Shown here: in pieces, positions 35,168 to 44,192 of the stretch
Layout of the letters: every line of letters begins with the position of its first letter
How positions within the stretch are numbered: the stretch's first letter is position 1
Assembly: GCA_903928495.1 (NCBI GenBank)
Contig: CAIYQZ010000031.1
Span: forward strand, 1-64,000
Length of the DNA stretch: 64,000 nt
From: an uncultured bacterium
GTDB taxonomy: Bacteria; Pseudomonadota; Gammaproteobacteria; Burkholderiales; Burkholderiaceae_C
Direction of reading: 5' to 3'
Translations under genes and position numbers: made by a program
The notes under the pieces: model-generated
The model's input: the letters and a program-made list of their open reading frames with translations, nothing else
Database searches by the model: none
What the model was told of the DNA's origin: nothing

Positions 35168-35700
35168 CAGCGTCGCCCACCCAGGTCGTGTGCCGAGCGT
35201 TCGTCTTTCAGCTCTTTGTTGAGTTTGGTTTTGATGCGGTTGCGCTTGAGCGGTGAGAGGTATTCCACGAACACCTTGCCCATCAGGTGGTCGAGTTCAT
35301 GCTGGATGCACACGGCCAGCAGGCCGTCGGCCTCAATGGTCTGGGGTTTGCCGTGGCGGTCCAGTGACTCCACGCGCACGGCCACCGAGCGCTCCACGCC
35401 GTCGTAAATGCCAGGCACCGAAAGGCAGCCTTCGTCACTTTTGTGCCAATCGGGGCTGGCCCAGACGATCTCGGGGTTGATCAGCACCAGGGGCTGGTCT
35501 CGGCCTTCGCTCACATCGATCACCACCAGCCGCTGGTGAACATCCACCTGTGTGGCGGCCAACCCAATTCCACTGGCTTCGTACATGGTCTCAAACATGC
35601 TGTCGATGAGCGGCTGGATGTCGGGTCCCACGGCAGGCACGGGTTTGGCCACGGTATGCAAGCGTGGATCGGGGTAGCGCAAGATGTGCAAAATGGGCAT
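35167..35700 (-). CDS. def: Peptide deformylase
   Basis: 177 residues; it removes the formyl group from nascent proteins. The three metal-site motifs are intact: [20 protein letters not shown] and [12 protein letters not shown]. The ATG at 35700 matches the usual N-terminus ([12 protein letters not shown]). It heads the minus-strand run def-fmt-azlC-azlD-regulator-kinase-eptA-PAP2 and is divergent from the LysM gene across about 165 bases. Confidence 0.95.
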   Translation of the reverse strand: MPILHILRYPDPRLHTVAKPVPAVGPDIQPLIDSMFETMYEASGIGLAATQVDVHQRLVVIDVSEGRDQPLVLINPEIVWASPDWHKSDEGCLSVPGIYDGVERSVAVRVESLDRHGKPQTIEADGLLAVCIQHELDHLMGKVFVEYLSPLKRNRIKTKLNKELKDERSAHDLGGRR

Positions 35701-35866
35701 GGCTGGCATCAAAAGCAACAAGGCCCCACGAGTGGCAGGGCCCGGGGGGCGAACGGGATGTCGGTATTTTCGCCACTTTTGGAAAACCGCTGGTGCGCCA
35801 AGGCGTGGTTGTGTTGCCCAATCAAGGGCTTGCGCGCAAAATCAAAAGACTTTTCACCCGGAAAAC

Positions 35867-37156
35867 ATGAACGCAATGCCCCGCATTTTTGCTGTCACGC
35901 CTCCCGATGCGTCGGGCCCCACCTCGCTGCGTCCGGGGTTTTTGTCCGGTCTGTCGCGTGCACTCGTGCTGAAGCCAGCGCTGGTTTGCGGGCTGGCGGC
36001 CGTCGCGCTGCTGCCCACAGCGGCAGTGGCCCAGAATTTCCCCATCACACCCCAGCAACGGGCAACAGCCAACCAGGTGGCGCAAGCGGGCGTGGCCCTC
36101 AGCGAGCTGGCCCCTGATGCGCCCGAACGCCACACCGTTGTGCGGGGTGACACGCTGTGGGCGATATCGGGCCTGTTTCTGCGCAGCCCCTGGCGCTGGC
36201 CCGAGTTGTGGGGCATGAACCTGAACGACATCCGCAACCCGCACCGCATTTATCCGGGCCAGGTGCTGGTGCTGGACACGTCAAGTGGCCGGGCGCTGTT
36301 GCGTCTGGCTGGCGATGAAGGTGGCGTGCCCACCGTGCGGGTTGCTCCACGCACTCGCTATGAGGCGCTCAGCGAATCGGCGATCCCGCCTATTTCCATG
36401 CAATTGATCGAGCCCTTTCTGACAGAAGCTCAAGTGGTCAACGACGTAGAGTTCTCTCAGGCCCCGCGCCTGGTGGCTGCCCAGGAAGGGCGTGTCCTCC
36501 TCAGCCGCGGTGACCGCGCTTACGCGCGCTCCTTGATGGGGGCTGATGGCGAGGGCGCCCTGACCATGGAGCGCGGCAGTCCCCGCGATTTCAGGGTGTT
36601 TCGCAGCGCAACGCCCCTGAAAGACCCCACCACAGGCGAGGTGCTGGGCTTCGAAGCTCAGTACGTTGGGCGCGTGCGTCTGGCCAGGGCAGAGCAACTC
36701 AACCAGGTGCCTGGCAAGGATGGCAAGCTGGAGGCCGAAATCGTGCCTGCCACAGTGGACATCACCGCCACCAAGGAAGAAATCCGGGCCGGTGATCGCA
36801 TGTTGCCCGAGCCGCCTCGCGACTTCAGCCTGTTTGTGCCCCGTGCACCCGAGCAAGATCAGTCGGGTCAGATCGTGTCGGTCTATGGCAATGCCGTCAA
36901 TTACGCGGGCCAAAATCAAGTGGTGGCCATCAACCGGGGTACGCAGCACGGCATGGCCCCTGGGCATGTGCTGGCTGTCCTCAAAGACGGCCAGCGCCTG
37001 CAGGACCGCACGGACGAGCGCCGGGCCACCATCAAACTGCCATCTGAGCGCAATGGGTTGATGGTCGTGTTTCGCGTGTTCGAAAAGGTCTCCTACGGGC
37101 TGGTATTGCAAATCAGCGATGGTGTGAAAGTGGGAGACCGCTTCACCAACCCCTGA
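35867..37156 (+). CDS. LysM-domain exported protein
   Basis: 429 residues with a signal peptide (hydrophobic stretch ending TAAVAQ near residue 52) and one LysM domain at about residues 85-135 (HTVVRGDTLWAISGLF ... NPHRIYPGQVLVL). The remaining 290 residues are not recognised beyond being conserved in this gene's usual context. LysM binds peptidoglycan, so the product is probably periplasmic. It lies divergent from def and 13 bases before dprA, an order I associate with Burkholderiales. Confidence 0.88.
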   Translation: MNAMPRIFAVTPPDASGPTSLRPGFLSGLSRALVLKPALVCGLAAVALLPTAAVAQNFPITPQQRATANQVAQAGVALSELAPDAPERHTVVRGDTLWAISGLFLRSPWRWPELWGMNLNDIRNPHRIYPGQVLVLDTSSGRALLRLAGDEGGVPTVRVAPRTRYEALSESAIPPISMQLIEPFLTEAQVVNDVEFSQAPRLVAAQEGRVLLSRGDRAYARSLMGADGEGALTMERGSPRDFRVFRSATPLKDPTTGEVLGFEAQYVGRVRLARAEQLNQVPGKDGKLEAEIVPATVDITATKEEIRAGDRMLPEPPRDFSLFVPRAPEQDQSGQIVSVYGNAVNYAGQNQVVAINRGTQHGMAPGHVLAVLKDGQRLQDRTDERRATIKLPSERNGLMVVFRVFEKVSYGLVLQISDGVKVGDRFTNP

Positions 37157-37169
37157 CGCAAGGGCTTGG

Positions 37170-38300
37170 GTGGTGGACCGTGACGATGCCGAATTGGCCG
37201 CGTGGCTGCGATTGCGCCTGACCCATGGCGTGGGCGACAGCGGCGCACGCAAATTACTGGCCGCATTCGGAATGCCCAGCCAGGTGTTCGCTCAACCCGA
37301 GACGGTGGTGCGCCAGGTGGTCAGTGCAGCGCAAGCCAATGCACTGCAGCGCCTGCCCGAGGGGTTTGAGGCGCAGTGGGCGCAAACCTGCGCCTGGTTG
37401 AACCTGAGCCCCGATCACCACCTCCTGACCTTGGCAGACCCAGGTTACCCAACCGAGTTGCTCGAAACTGCCGACCCACCCATCGTGCTGTTTGCGATGG
37501 GAGCACTGGAGTTGCTGCAGCATCCCCAGCGGTTGGCGGTCGTGGGCAGCCGCAATCCCACGCCGCAGGGTGAACAGAATGCCCACGACTTTGCCCAGGT
37601 GCTTGCTGCTGCGGGTGTCTGTATCGTTTCAGGGCTGGCCCTGGGTGTTGACGGTGCGGCGCACAGCGGTGCGTTGGATGCCGGCGGTGCCACCATTGCA
37701 GTCGTTGGCACGGGGCTGGACAGGGTGTACCCGCGGCGTCACCTGGCGCTTGCGCACCGCATTGCCGAGCATGGCCTGGTGCTGAGCGAGTTTGTGCTGG
37801 GTACTGCACCAACCGCTGCCAATTTTCCCAAGCGCAACCGCATCATTGCGGGAGTGAGCCAGGGCACGCTGGTGGTGGAGGCTGCGTTGGCTTCGGGGTC
37901 GCTGATCACAGCGCGCCTGGCAGCAGAGATGGGGCGCGAGGTGTTTGCCATCCCAGGTTCCATCCACGCCACCCAGGCCAAGGGGTGTCATGCGCTGATC
38001 CGGCAAGGCGCCAAATTGGTCGAATCGGCACAGGACGTGCTTGAAGACTTACGTTTTGACGTTGTGCCACCCGCTGCGGCCACGGGGTCACCGGTTGCGG
38101 ATGTGCAGTTGCCGAGTCTGTCTGCCGATGAGTCGCGGCTGCTGGATGCGATGGGACTTGACCCCGTGGGGCTCGATGCATTGCAGGCGCGAACCGGCTG
38201 GGAAACCGCTCAACTGCAGGCTTGTTTACTGGAGCTTGAACTGGAAGGGCTCGTGTCCCGTGCGCACGGGGGGCTGTTCCAGCGGTTGGTGCGGGCCTGA
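37170..38300 (+). CDS. dprA: DNA-processing protein DprA
   Basis: 376 residues starting at GTG 37170 (a second GTG follows at 37173). It loads RecA onto incoming single-stranded DNA during natural transformation. The N-terminal part is helical (SAM/HhH-like); the Rossmann-like DprA core spans about residues 110-300 with VGSRNPTPQGEQNA, SGLALGVDGAAHSGAL, VVGTGLDRVYPRRH and the PKRNRIIAGVSQGTLVVEA segment. A C-terminal winged-helix-like part follows. It follows the LysM gene closely. Confidence 0.94.
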   Translation: MVDRDDAELAAWLRLRLTHGVGDSGARKLLAAFGMPSQVFAQPETVVRQVVSAAQANALQRLPEGFEAQWAQTCAWLNLSPDHHLLTLADPGYPTELLETADPPIVLFAMGALELLQHPQRLAVVGSRNPTPQGEQNAHDFAQVLAAAGVCIVSGLALGVDGAAHSGALDAGGATIAVVGTGLDRVYPRRHLALAHRIAEHGLVLSEFVLGTAPTAANFPKRNRIIAGVSQGTLVVEAALASGSLITARLAAEMGREVFAIPGSIHATQAKGCHALIRQGAKLVESAQDVLEDLRFDVVPPAAATGSPVADVQLPSLSADESRLLDAMGLDPVGLDALQARTGWETAQLQACLLELELEGLVSRAHGGLFQRLVRA

Positions 38301-38315
38301 CGGTCTCAGCAATTG

Positions 38316-38333
38316 GCCAGCCTTTGGGCTGGC
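38316..38333. terminator. Hairpin between convergent dprA and the DUF1631 gene
   Basis: GCCAGCC-TTTG-GGCTGGC has 7-bp arms, between two convergent genes only 41 bases apart. It lacks a T-run, so it may be a weak two-way terminator. Confidence 0.4.
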
Positions 38334-38341
38334 TGGTGCAC

Positions 38342-40684
38342 TCAGTGAAGCAGGCGTTCGGGGTTGGCTTCGAGTTTTTCGAGTGCCGCACGCGTCGCTC
38401 GCACGGTGAGCGTTTCTTTTTCAGCCGGCACCAGCAATCCCGCTTGCAGGTAGGCGGCAACCCGCGTGGTTTGGATCAAAAAACAGCGCTGGTGGACCGT
38501 GGTGAACAAACATAGTTGGCCGCGCTGGCTGCGCCAAGCGAGTTGGACTTGGTTGATCGAATCGTTGTGGTCCAGCTGAAACCACGCGCCGAGTTGGAGC
38601 TCCTGTGCCCAACCACGGCTGGCTTCGCCCGCTTGCGTGCCTCCAGTCGTGATCACTTCGATGTTGGAGGCGTCCACGCCCGTGATCATTTCGATGCTTT
38701 CCTGATCCAGCTCCAGATCGCCCACCCCGTCCTGAGGCAGGAAGTTTTCGAGCGCTGACAGGTTCTTGGTGACCTCGGCAAGTTGCGCGGCCGGGATGCT
38801 GTCGGTGCGAGACATGAATGCGTCTGCCATGATGTCGCTCAACAACTTGATGTGGGCTTCCTGCGTCGGCAGATCGAGTCCCAGCAAGGCCATGCCTTTG
38901 CGCAGGCGGGCCAGCAGGCCTGGCAACTGGGAGATCGCCTGGGCCCGTTCGGCACGTGTGGGTTTTGCACTCGCGGCCCACAGCAGGTCACAGGCCGTTT
39001 GCTTGAGCAATGCCATTTCGGCGTGTTTGGCGCCGAGTTTGACGGTGGACACAGCCAGCACCTCGGCCCACACCTTGAACAGGAAGTCGCGTATCTCATC
39101 ACGCACGGGCATGTCGTTGAGCAGCTTGCGCAACTCGATGGTGTACTGCACGGCCAGTGTTTCTTTTTGCTCCACCTGCTGAGCCACGGTCACAAGTTTG
39201 CCGGCAGGACCCAAGGCCTGAAGGTGTGCGGCCAGGAATTTCTGGAATTCGTCAAACACCAGCTGGAACACGCGACGCCCGGTCTCAGGGTATTGCTCGA
39301 TGACCTGCACGATGCGCCGGACCTCGGCCTCTAGTGCCTGAGCGCTGACGTCGGACAGTGCTGCATCGAAACCGAGAGCGCAGGAACCCATGCGGTCAAT
39401 CAGGCGCCGTGCGGGGTGCTGCATCGAGCTGAAAAAGTCTGGCTCTGCCAACGCCACACGCAAGACAGGGATTTGCAAACGTGCGAACCAGATGCGCAAG
39501 GACGGCTGGATGCGGTCTTCCGCCAGGATGCTCTGGAACATCAGGGCCACCACTTCGATGGTGGCTTTTTCATTGGGTGTTTGCGCGGCTTGCTTCAGCT
39601 CGGTGCTGCGCATGCGCACCAGTTCGGTGGCTTGCTGGACCTGGCGCACCATGTCACCGCTGAAGTGCAGGTCTTGCTCGTCTCCGACTTGTGCAAAGCC
39701 GCGCAGTTGGCTGTCGTTCAGCATGGCCTGCAAGCCCGGAGACGGTTGGTGACGGATCGTCGACTCACCTCCCGTACCCGTGCCCACCGGCACCCCTCCT
39801 CGGTCCACCAGCAAACGTTTCAACCTGCCCATCAGTTCCTGGGCTTGATGTCGCGCCTTGCTCCAGACCTCGGTGTGTGAGCCGCCCGCCCGTCCCATGT
39901 CGCTGAGATGAGCGGTGGGTGCAAACGCCGTGCTGGGTTTGTTGCCTGACACAGGCATGGCCAAGGTGTTGCGTGCTGTGCTGGGATAGGCGCCGCCTGG
40001 GGTGTCCTCTCCGGGCGACTTTCGGATCGAGTGCTTGAGTTGGATCTCAGGCATCACCCCATTGGTTACCAGAAAGCGGTTCGCCTCTTCGTAGGCTGCC
40101 GACATTTTCTGGCTCTGGCTGCGGTGAATGACCGGCGTGAGCATCTTCCAGCTCTCGCGGGACAATCCTGCGTGCACCCATTCTTCCAGCATGACGCGGC
40201 CTAGGGTTTCAGGGCGCACGACATCCGTGCTCAGTAGTTCGGTCCGGCCGTCGGTGAACAGCAGCCTCTGGCGCAAATCGGCCCAGGCTTGGCTTACCCC
40301 GTCATGGATGGACAGGGCCAGCTTGGAACCCAGCAACTGGTCTTCAACCGCCTCTGTGGCCAACAGTTCCAGGCGTCCCGGTACTGTGTGCCCTGCGGAC
40401 GCAGAGTTGCGCTGTTGCAGGTTCTGCTGGAGCGCTGCGCGCACGCCGTCGATCCAGGTGCGGGACATCTGGTCGAACTCAGTCAGTGCGTCACGCGCGG
40501 CTTGCATGTCGCGCACCGCCCGGGCACTGTCCAGTTGGTTGTTCAGGTGGTCACGCACGTCCTGGCAGACTTTGGGCAGCAGCAATCCGACCTGCGAACA
40601 AAAACGCTGGCGGGTGGCGTGGGCCAAGGCTGTCAGGGCTGGTGAAGTTGCCACGAATAAAACAGGGTCAGAAACACCGCACAA
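38342..40684 (-). CDS. DUF1631-family protein
   Basis: 780 residues, largely helical and probably cytoplasmic. The family is common in beta- and gammaproteobacteria and has no firm function. The last 120 residues contain GAWFQLDHNDSINQVQLAWR followed by short beta-strands (QLCLFTTVHQRCFLIQT). To my eye this resembles a PilZ-like fold, which would fit a c-di-GMP effector, but this is inference. It lies 27 bases downstream of secF on the same strand. Confidence 0.8.
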   Translation of the reverse strand: MCGVSDPVLFVATSPALTALAHATRQRFCSQVGLLLPKVCQDVRDHLNNQLDSARAVRDMQAARDALTEFDQMSRTWIDGVRAALQQNLQQRNSASAGHTVPGRLELLATEAVEDQLLGSKLALSIHDGVSQAWADLRQRLLFTDGRTELLSTDVVRPETLGRVMLEEWVHAGLSRESWKMLTPVIHRSQSQKMSAAYEEANRFLVTNGVMPEIQLKHSIRKSPGEDTPGGAYPSTARNTLAMPVSGNKPSTAFAPTAHLSDMGRAGGSHTEVWSKARHQAQELMGRLKRLLVDRGGVPVGTGTGGESTIRHQPSPGLQAMLNDSQLRGFAQVGDEQDLHFSGDMVRQVQQATELVRMRSTELKQAAQTPNEKATIEVVALMFQSILAEDRIQPSLRIWFARLQIPVLRVALAEPDFFSSMQHPARRLIDRMGSCALGFDAALSDVSAQALEAEVRRIVQVIEQYPETGRRVFQLVFDEFQKFLAAHLQALGPAGKLVTVAQQVEQKETLAVQYTIELRKLLNDMPVRDEIRDFLFKVWAEVLAVSTVKLGAKHAEMALLKQTACDLLWAASAKPTRAERAQAISQLPGLLARLRKGMALLGLDLPTQEAHIKLLSDIMADAFMSRTDSIPAAQLAEVTKNLSALENFLPQDGVGDLELDQESIEMITGVDASNIEVITTGGTQAGEASRGWAQELQLGAWFQLDHNDSINQVQLAWRSQRGQLCLFTTVHQRCFLIQTTRVAAYLQAGLLVPAEKETLTVRATRAALEKLEANPERLLH

Positions 40685-40711
40685 CGCACAGCGCCGGGAA
40701 AGCGAGTGGCA

Positions 40712-41662
40712 TCAGGCCGATGCCCCGTGGTTCGGGTCGTCGGGATTGCCTTCACGCTTGTCCGGCTTGATCAGGTCTTCGCGCTTGATGCCGAGCCACA
40801 TGGCCACGGCAGCCGCCACGAAGATGGACGAATAGATGCCGAACAGAATACCAATGGTCAGGGCCAATGCAAAATAAAACAGCGTTGGCCCGCCAAACAG
40901 CAGCATCGACAACACCATGATCTGTGTGGAACCGTGGGTGATGATCGTGCGGCTGATGGTGGATGTGATGGCGTGGTCGATCACTTGAACCGTGTTCATC
41001 TTGCGCTGTTTGCGGAAAGTTTCACGGATGCGGTCAAAAATCACCACAGATTCGTTCACTGAGTAGCCCAGCACTGCCAGCACGGCGGCCAGCACTGGCA
41101 GTGAAAACTCCCACTGGAAGAACGCAAAAAAGCCCAGAATGATGATCACATCATGCAAGTTGGCGATGATCGCTGACACGGCGTACTTCCACTCGAAGCG
41201 AAACGCCAGATAAATCATGATGCCGACCACCACCAGCGCCAGTGCAGTCAAGCCGTCCTGAGCGAGCTCCTTGCCCACTTGAGGGCCCACAAACTCGGTG
41301 CGGCGCAAAGCCACTTCGCCGTTGTCGGCAGCGAGTGCGGCCATCAGCGCTTCACTTTGTTGCCCGGATGACTGTCCCGCCAAGGGGGGCAGGCGCACCA
41401 GCACGTCACGGGACGTGCCAAAGTTCTGCACCTGCACATCCGTGTAACCCAGTTTTGCCACCACCTCGCGCACGCGGTTGACATCGGCCGGTTGCTGGTA
41501 AGCCACCTCCACCAGCGTGCCGCCAGTGAATTCCACGGACAGGTGCAGCCCTTTCGAGAAAAGGAAAAAAACCGCTGCCACAAAGGTGATGAACGAAAAA
41601 GCGTTGAGCACCAGTGCATGCCGCATCAGCGGGATGTCTTTGCGTATCTTGAACAGTTCCAT
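40712..41662 (-). CDS. secF: Protein translocase subunit SecF
   Basis: 316 residues with six helices. The N-terminal segment, FSKGLHLSVEFTGGTLVEV (the family's GxDFxGG position reads VEFTGG), YLAFRFEWKYAVSAI, SVNESVVIFDRIRE and the late TQIMVLSMLLFGG are typical. With SecD and YajC it drives late steps of Sec-dependent export using the proton gradient. It follows secD by 11 bases. Confidence 0.96.
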   Translation of the reverse strand: MELFKIRKDIPLMRHALVLNAFSFITFVAAVFFLFSKGLHLSVEFTGGTLVEVAYQQPADVNRVREVVAKLGYTDVQVQNFGTSRDVLVRLPPLAGQSSGQQSEALMAALAADNGEVALRRTEFVGPQVGKELAQDGLTALALVVVGIMIYLAFRFEWKYAVSAIIANLHDVIIILGFFAFFQWEFSLPVLAAVLAVLGYSVNESVVIFDRIRETFRKQRKMNTVQVIDHAITSTISRTIITHGSTQIMVLSMLLFGGPTLFYFALALTIGILFGIYSSIFVAAAVAMWLGIKREDLIKPDKREGNPDDPNHGASA

Positions 41663-41673
41663 GGTGTTTCCAG

Positions 41674-43566
41674 TCAGTCGGTCTTGGCCACTGTGGCGGT
41701 AGAGGTCGAGGCCTCAGGTTTCCACACGGTGCCGATGGACACGCTCTTGAGTTTTTTCTGTCGTCCGTACCACAGGTTGACCAGCCCGCGAGAGAAGAAC
41801 ACGGCCGAGAACATTGAGGTCAGGATGCCGATGCAATGCACCACGGCAAATCCACGCACCGGACCTGAACCAAACAGCAACAGGGCCACGCCTGCGATCA
41901 GGGTGGTGATGTTGGAGTCGAGGATGGTGCCCCAGGCGCGGTCGTAGCCCGCATGGATGGCGGCCTGGGGTGACACGCCGTTGCGCAACTCTTCCCGAAC
42001 GCGTTCGTTGATCAGCACGTTGGCATCGATCGCCATGCCCAGCGCCAGCGCCATGGCCGCCATGCCGGGCAGGGTCAGCGTGGCCTGCAACATGGACAGA
42101 ATGGCCACCAGCAACACGAGGTTGAAGGCCAGGGCCACACTGGAAAAAACGCCAAACAGCATGTAGTACACACACATGAAGGCCGCCACCGCCAAAAAGC
42201 CCCAGGTCACGCTGTTGAAGCCTTTGGCAATGTTTTCGGCACCCAGGCTGGGGCCGATGGTCCGCTCTTCGATGATCTCCATGGGCGCAGCCAGCGAGCC
42301 TGCCCGCAGCAAGAGGGCTGTATCCGATGCTTCCGCCGTGGACATGCTGCCAGAGATCTGCACCCGGCCGCCGCCGATTTCGCCGCGTATCACGGGGGCT
42401 GTCACCACCTCGCCCTTGCCCTTTTCAAACAGCAGGATCGCCATGCGTTTGCCAATGTTGTCACGGGTCACGTCCCTGAAGATGCGCGAACCCTTGGCGT
42501 CCAGCGTCAGGTGCACGGCGGCTTCCTGGGTCTGGCCGTCGAATCCGGCCTGGGCGTCGGTCAGGTTTTCGCCGGTCAGCACCACCTGGCGTTTGGTGAT
42601 AACGGGCCGGCCATCGCGGTCCAGGTGTCGTTCCGAGCCAAACGGCACCGCCCCACTGCCGGACTCGGCTGCACGGCCTTCGCTGCTTTCGTCCACCATG
42701 CGCAGTTCCAGCGTTGCTGTGCGGCCCAGGATGTCTTTGGCTTTGGCTGTGTCTTGCACGCCAGGCAATTGCACCACGATGCGATCTGCGCCCTGTTGCT
42801 GGATGATGGGTTCTGCCACGCCGAGTTCGTTGATGCGGTTGTGCAGGGTGGTGATGTTCTGCTTCAGCGCCTGGTCCTGCACCTTGCGCGCGGCTTCAGG
42901 TTTGATGGTCAGCGTCAACCGGATGTCTGTGCCGTCGGTTGCCTCGGCTACTGATAGGTCGGCAAACTGGTCTTGCAGCAGGTTCTTGGCTTGCTGTGCT
43001 GTGGCTGCATCGCGCAGTTTGAGCTCCAAGGCTTGCCCATTGCGTTGTACGCCACCGTGGCGAATGCCTTTTTCGCGCAAGGCCAGGCGCACATCGCCTG
43101 CGAACACCTCGGCTTTTTTGGTGAGCGCACCCTGCATGTCCACCTGGAGCAGGAAATGCACACCACCGCGCAGGTCCAGTCCCAGGTACATCGGGTTGGC
43201 GTGGAAGGCCTGCAGCCAGGCGGGGGTGCGGGGCAGCAGGTTCAGCGCCACTGTGTGGGTTGGGTTGGCGGGATCGGGGTTGAAGGCCTTTTCCAGCGCA
43301 TCACGGGCCTTGAGTTGGGTGTCCGTGTCGTTGAAGCGGGCCTTGACGGAGTTGCCGTCCATCTGAACCAACGCAGACTCAAGATTTCCGGCTTTCAGCG
43401 CCTGCTCTACTTTTGTGAGTGTGGCGCTGTCTACTTTCAAAGTGGCTTTGGCAGAGGACACCTGCACGGCAGGGGCCTCGCCAAACAGGTTGGGCAAGCT
43501 GTAAATGCTGCCCACAAGCAGCATGACCACGATGACCACGTACTTCCAGATGGGATAACGGTTCAT
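41674..43566 (-). CDS. secD: Protein translocase subunit SecD
   Basis: 630 residues. It begins MNRYPIWKYVVIVVMLLVGSIYSLPNLFGE, has the GLDLRGGVHFLLQVD signature (residues about 122-136), a large periplasmic domain (P1 and head), then five C-terminal helices with ALGMAIDANVLINERVREE. It is in the yajC-secD-secF operon, 108 bases after yajC. Confidence 0.97.
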   Translation of the reverse strand: MNRYPIWKYVVIVVMLLVGSIYSLPNLFGEAPAVQVSSAKATLKVDSATLTKVEQALKAGNLESALVQMDGNSVKARFNDTDTQLKARDALEKAFNPDPANPTHTVALNLLPRTPAWLQAFHANPMYLGLDLRGGVHFLLQVDMQGALTKKAEVFAGDVRLALREKGIRHGGVQRNGQALELKLRDAATAQQAKNLLQDQFADLSVAEATDGTDIRLTLTIKPEAARKVQDQALKQNITTLHNRINELGVAEPIIQQQGADRIVVQLPGVQDTAKAKDILGRTATLELRMVDESSEGRAAESGSGAVPFGSERHLDRDGRPVITKRQVVLTGENLTDAQAGFDGQTQEAAVHLTLDAKGSRIFRDVTRDNIGKRMAILLFEKGKGEVVTAPVIRGEIGGGRVQISGSMSTAEASDTALLLRAGSLAAPMEIIEERTIGPSLGAENIAKGFNSVTWGFLAVAAFMCVYYMLFGVFSSVALAFNLVLLVAILSMLQATLTLPGMAAMALALGMAIDANVLINERVREELRNGVSPQAAIHAGYDRAWGTILDSNITTLIAGVALLLFGSGPVRGFAVVHCIGILTSMFSAVFFSRGLVNLWYGRQKKLKSVSIGTVWKPEASTSTATVAKTD

Positions 43567-43674
43567 GAAGAAGGCACCATTTTCAAAAACATCAAAGGCG
43601 GCGAGACCCCAGTGGCCCGGTCGGATTCCGGGTGGGTGTCTGCGCCGCCATTGCGACAGTCAGGCCGGGGAACT

Positions 43675-43995
43675 TTATTTGACAGTGCCCTTGGGCAGCA
43701 CCTGGACCACGGCAGAGCGCTGGAACTGAACTTCAACCCCGTTGGCCACTTCCACGTGGATGTGGGTCTCGCCCAGCTTGGCAATTTTGCCCAGCATGCC
43801 ACCAGCCACCACGATCTCGTCGCCTTTGGCCAGCGCTTCGACCATGGCCTTGTGCTCTTTGGCCTTTTTCATCTGGGGGCGAATCATCACGAAATACAGC
43901 ACCACAAACATCAGCACCAGCGGCAGCATGCCCATGAGCGTGCTCTGGGTGTCGCCAGCGGCGGCGGTTTGGGCGAAGGCAGAAGAAATGAACAC
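43675..43995 (-). CDS. yajC: Preprotein translocase subunit YajC
   Basis: 106 residues with one N-terminal helix (LPLVLMFVVLYFVMIRPQMKK) and the conserved KGDEIVVAGGMLGKI segment. I choose a GTG start at 43995 because GGAG lies six bases upstream and the product then begins (M)FISSAFAQTAAAG, the usual YajC N-terminus. No ATG gives this start. It is the first gene of the sec operon. Confidence 0.93.
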   Translation of the reverse strand: MFISSAFAQTAAAGDTQSTLMGMLPLVLMFVVLYFVMIRPQMKKAKEHKAMVEALAKGDEIVVAGGMLGKIAKLGETHIHVEVANGVEVQFQRSAVVQVLPKGTVK

Positions 43996-44135
43996 AGACA
44001 ACTCCGTTAAAGGCAAACAGCACGCGGCTCGGGCGCGCGAACAACCCGCAATTGTAGGCTGACGAGCATTTTTCAGACCCTGACAGCCCACTCGGGGTGA
44101 GGGGGATAGGACTTGAAAGGACACCCAGTCGAACA

Positions 44136-44184
44136 AAAACAGTAGTTATAAAACCAGTTTAGTAGAGCGCTGGTGGCCTAAAAA
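44136..44184 (-). repeat. Dispersed 45-bp repeat, copy E
   Basis: On the minus strand it reads TTTTTAGGCCACCAGCGCTC then TACTAAACTGGTTTTATAACTACTG. It lies eight bases beyond the stop codon of the indolepyruvate oxidoreductase gene. Confidence 0.6.
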
Positions 44185-44192
44185 GTTCATAT

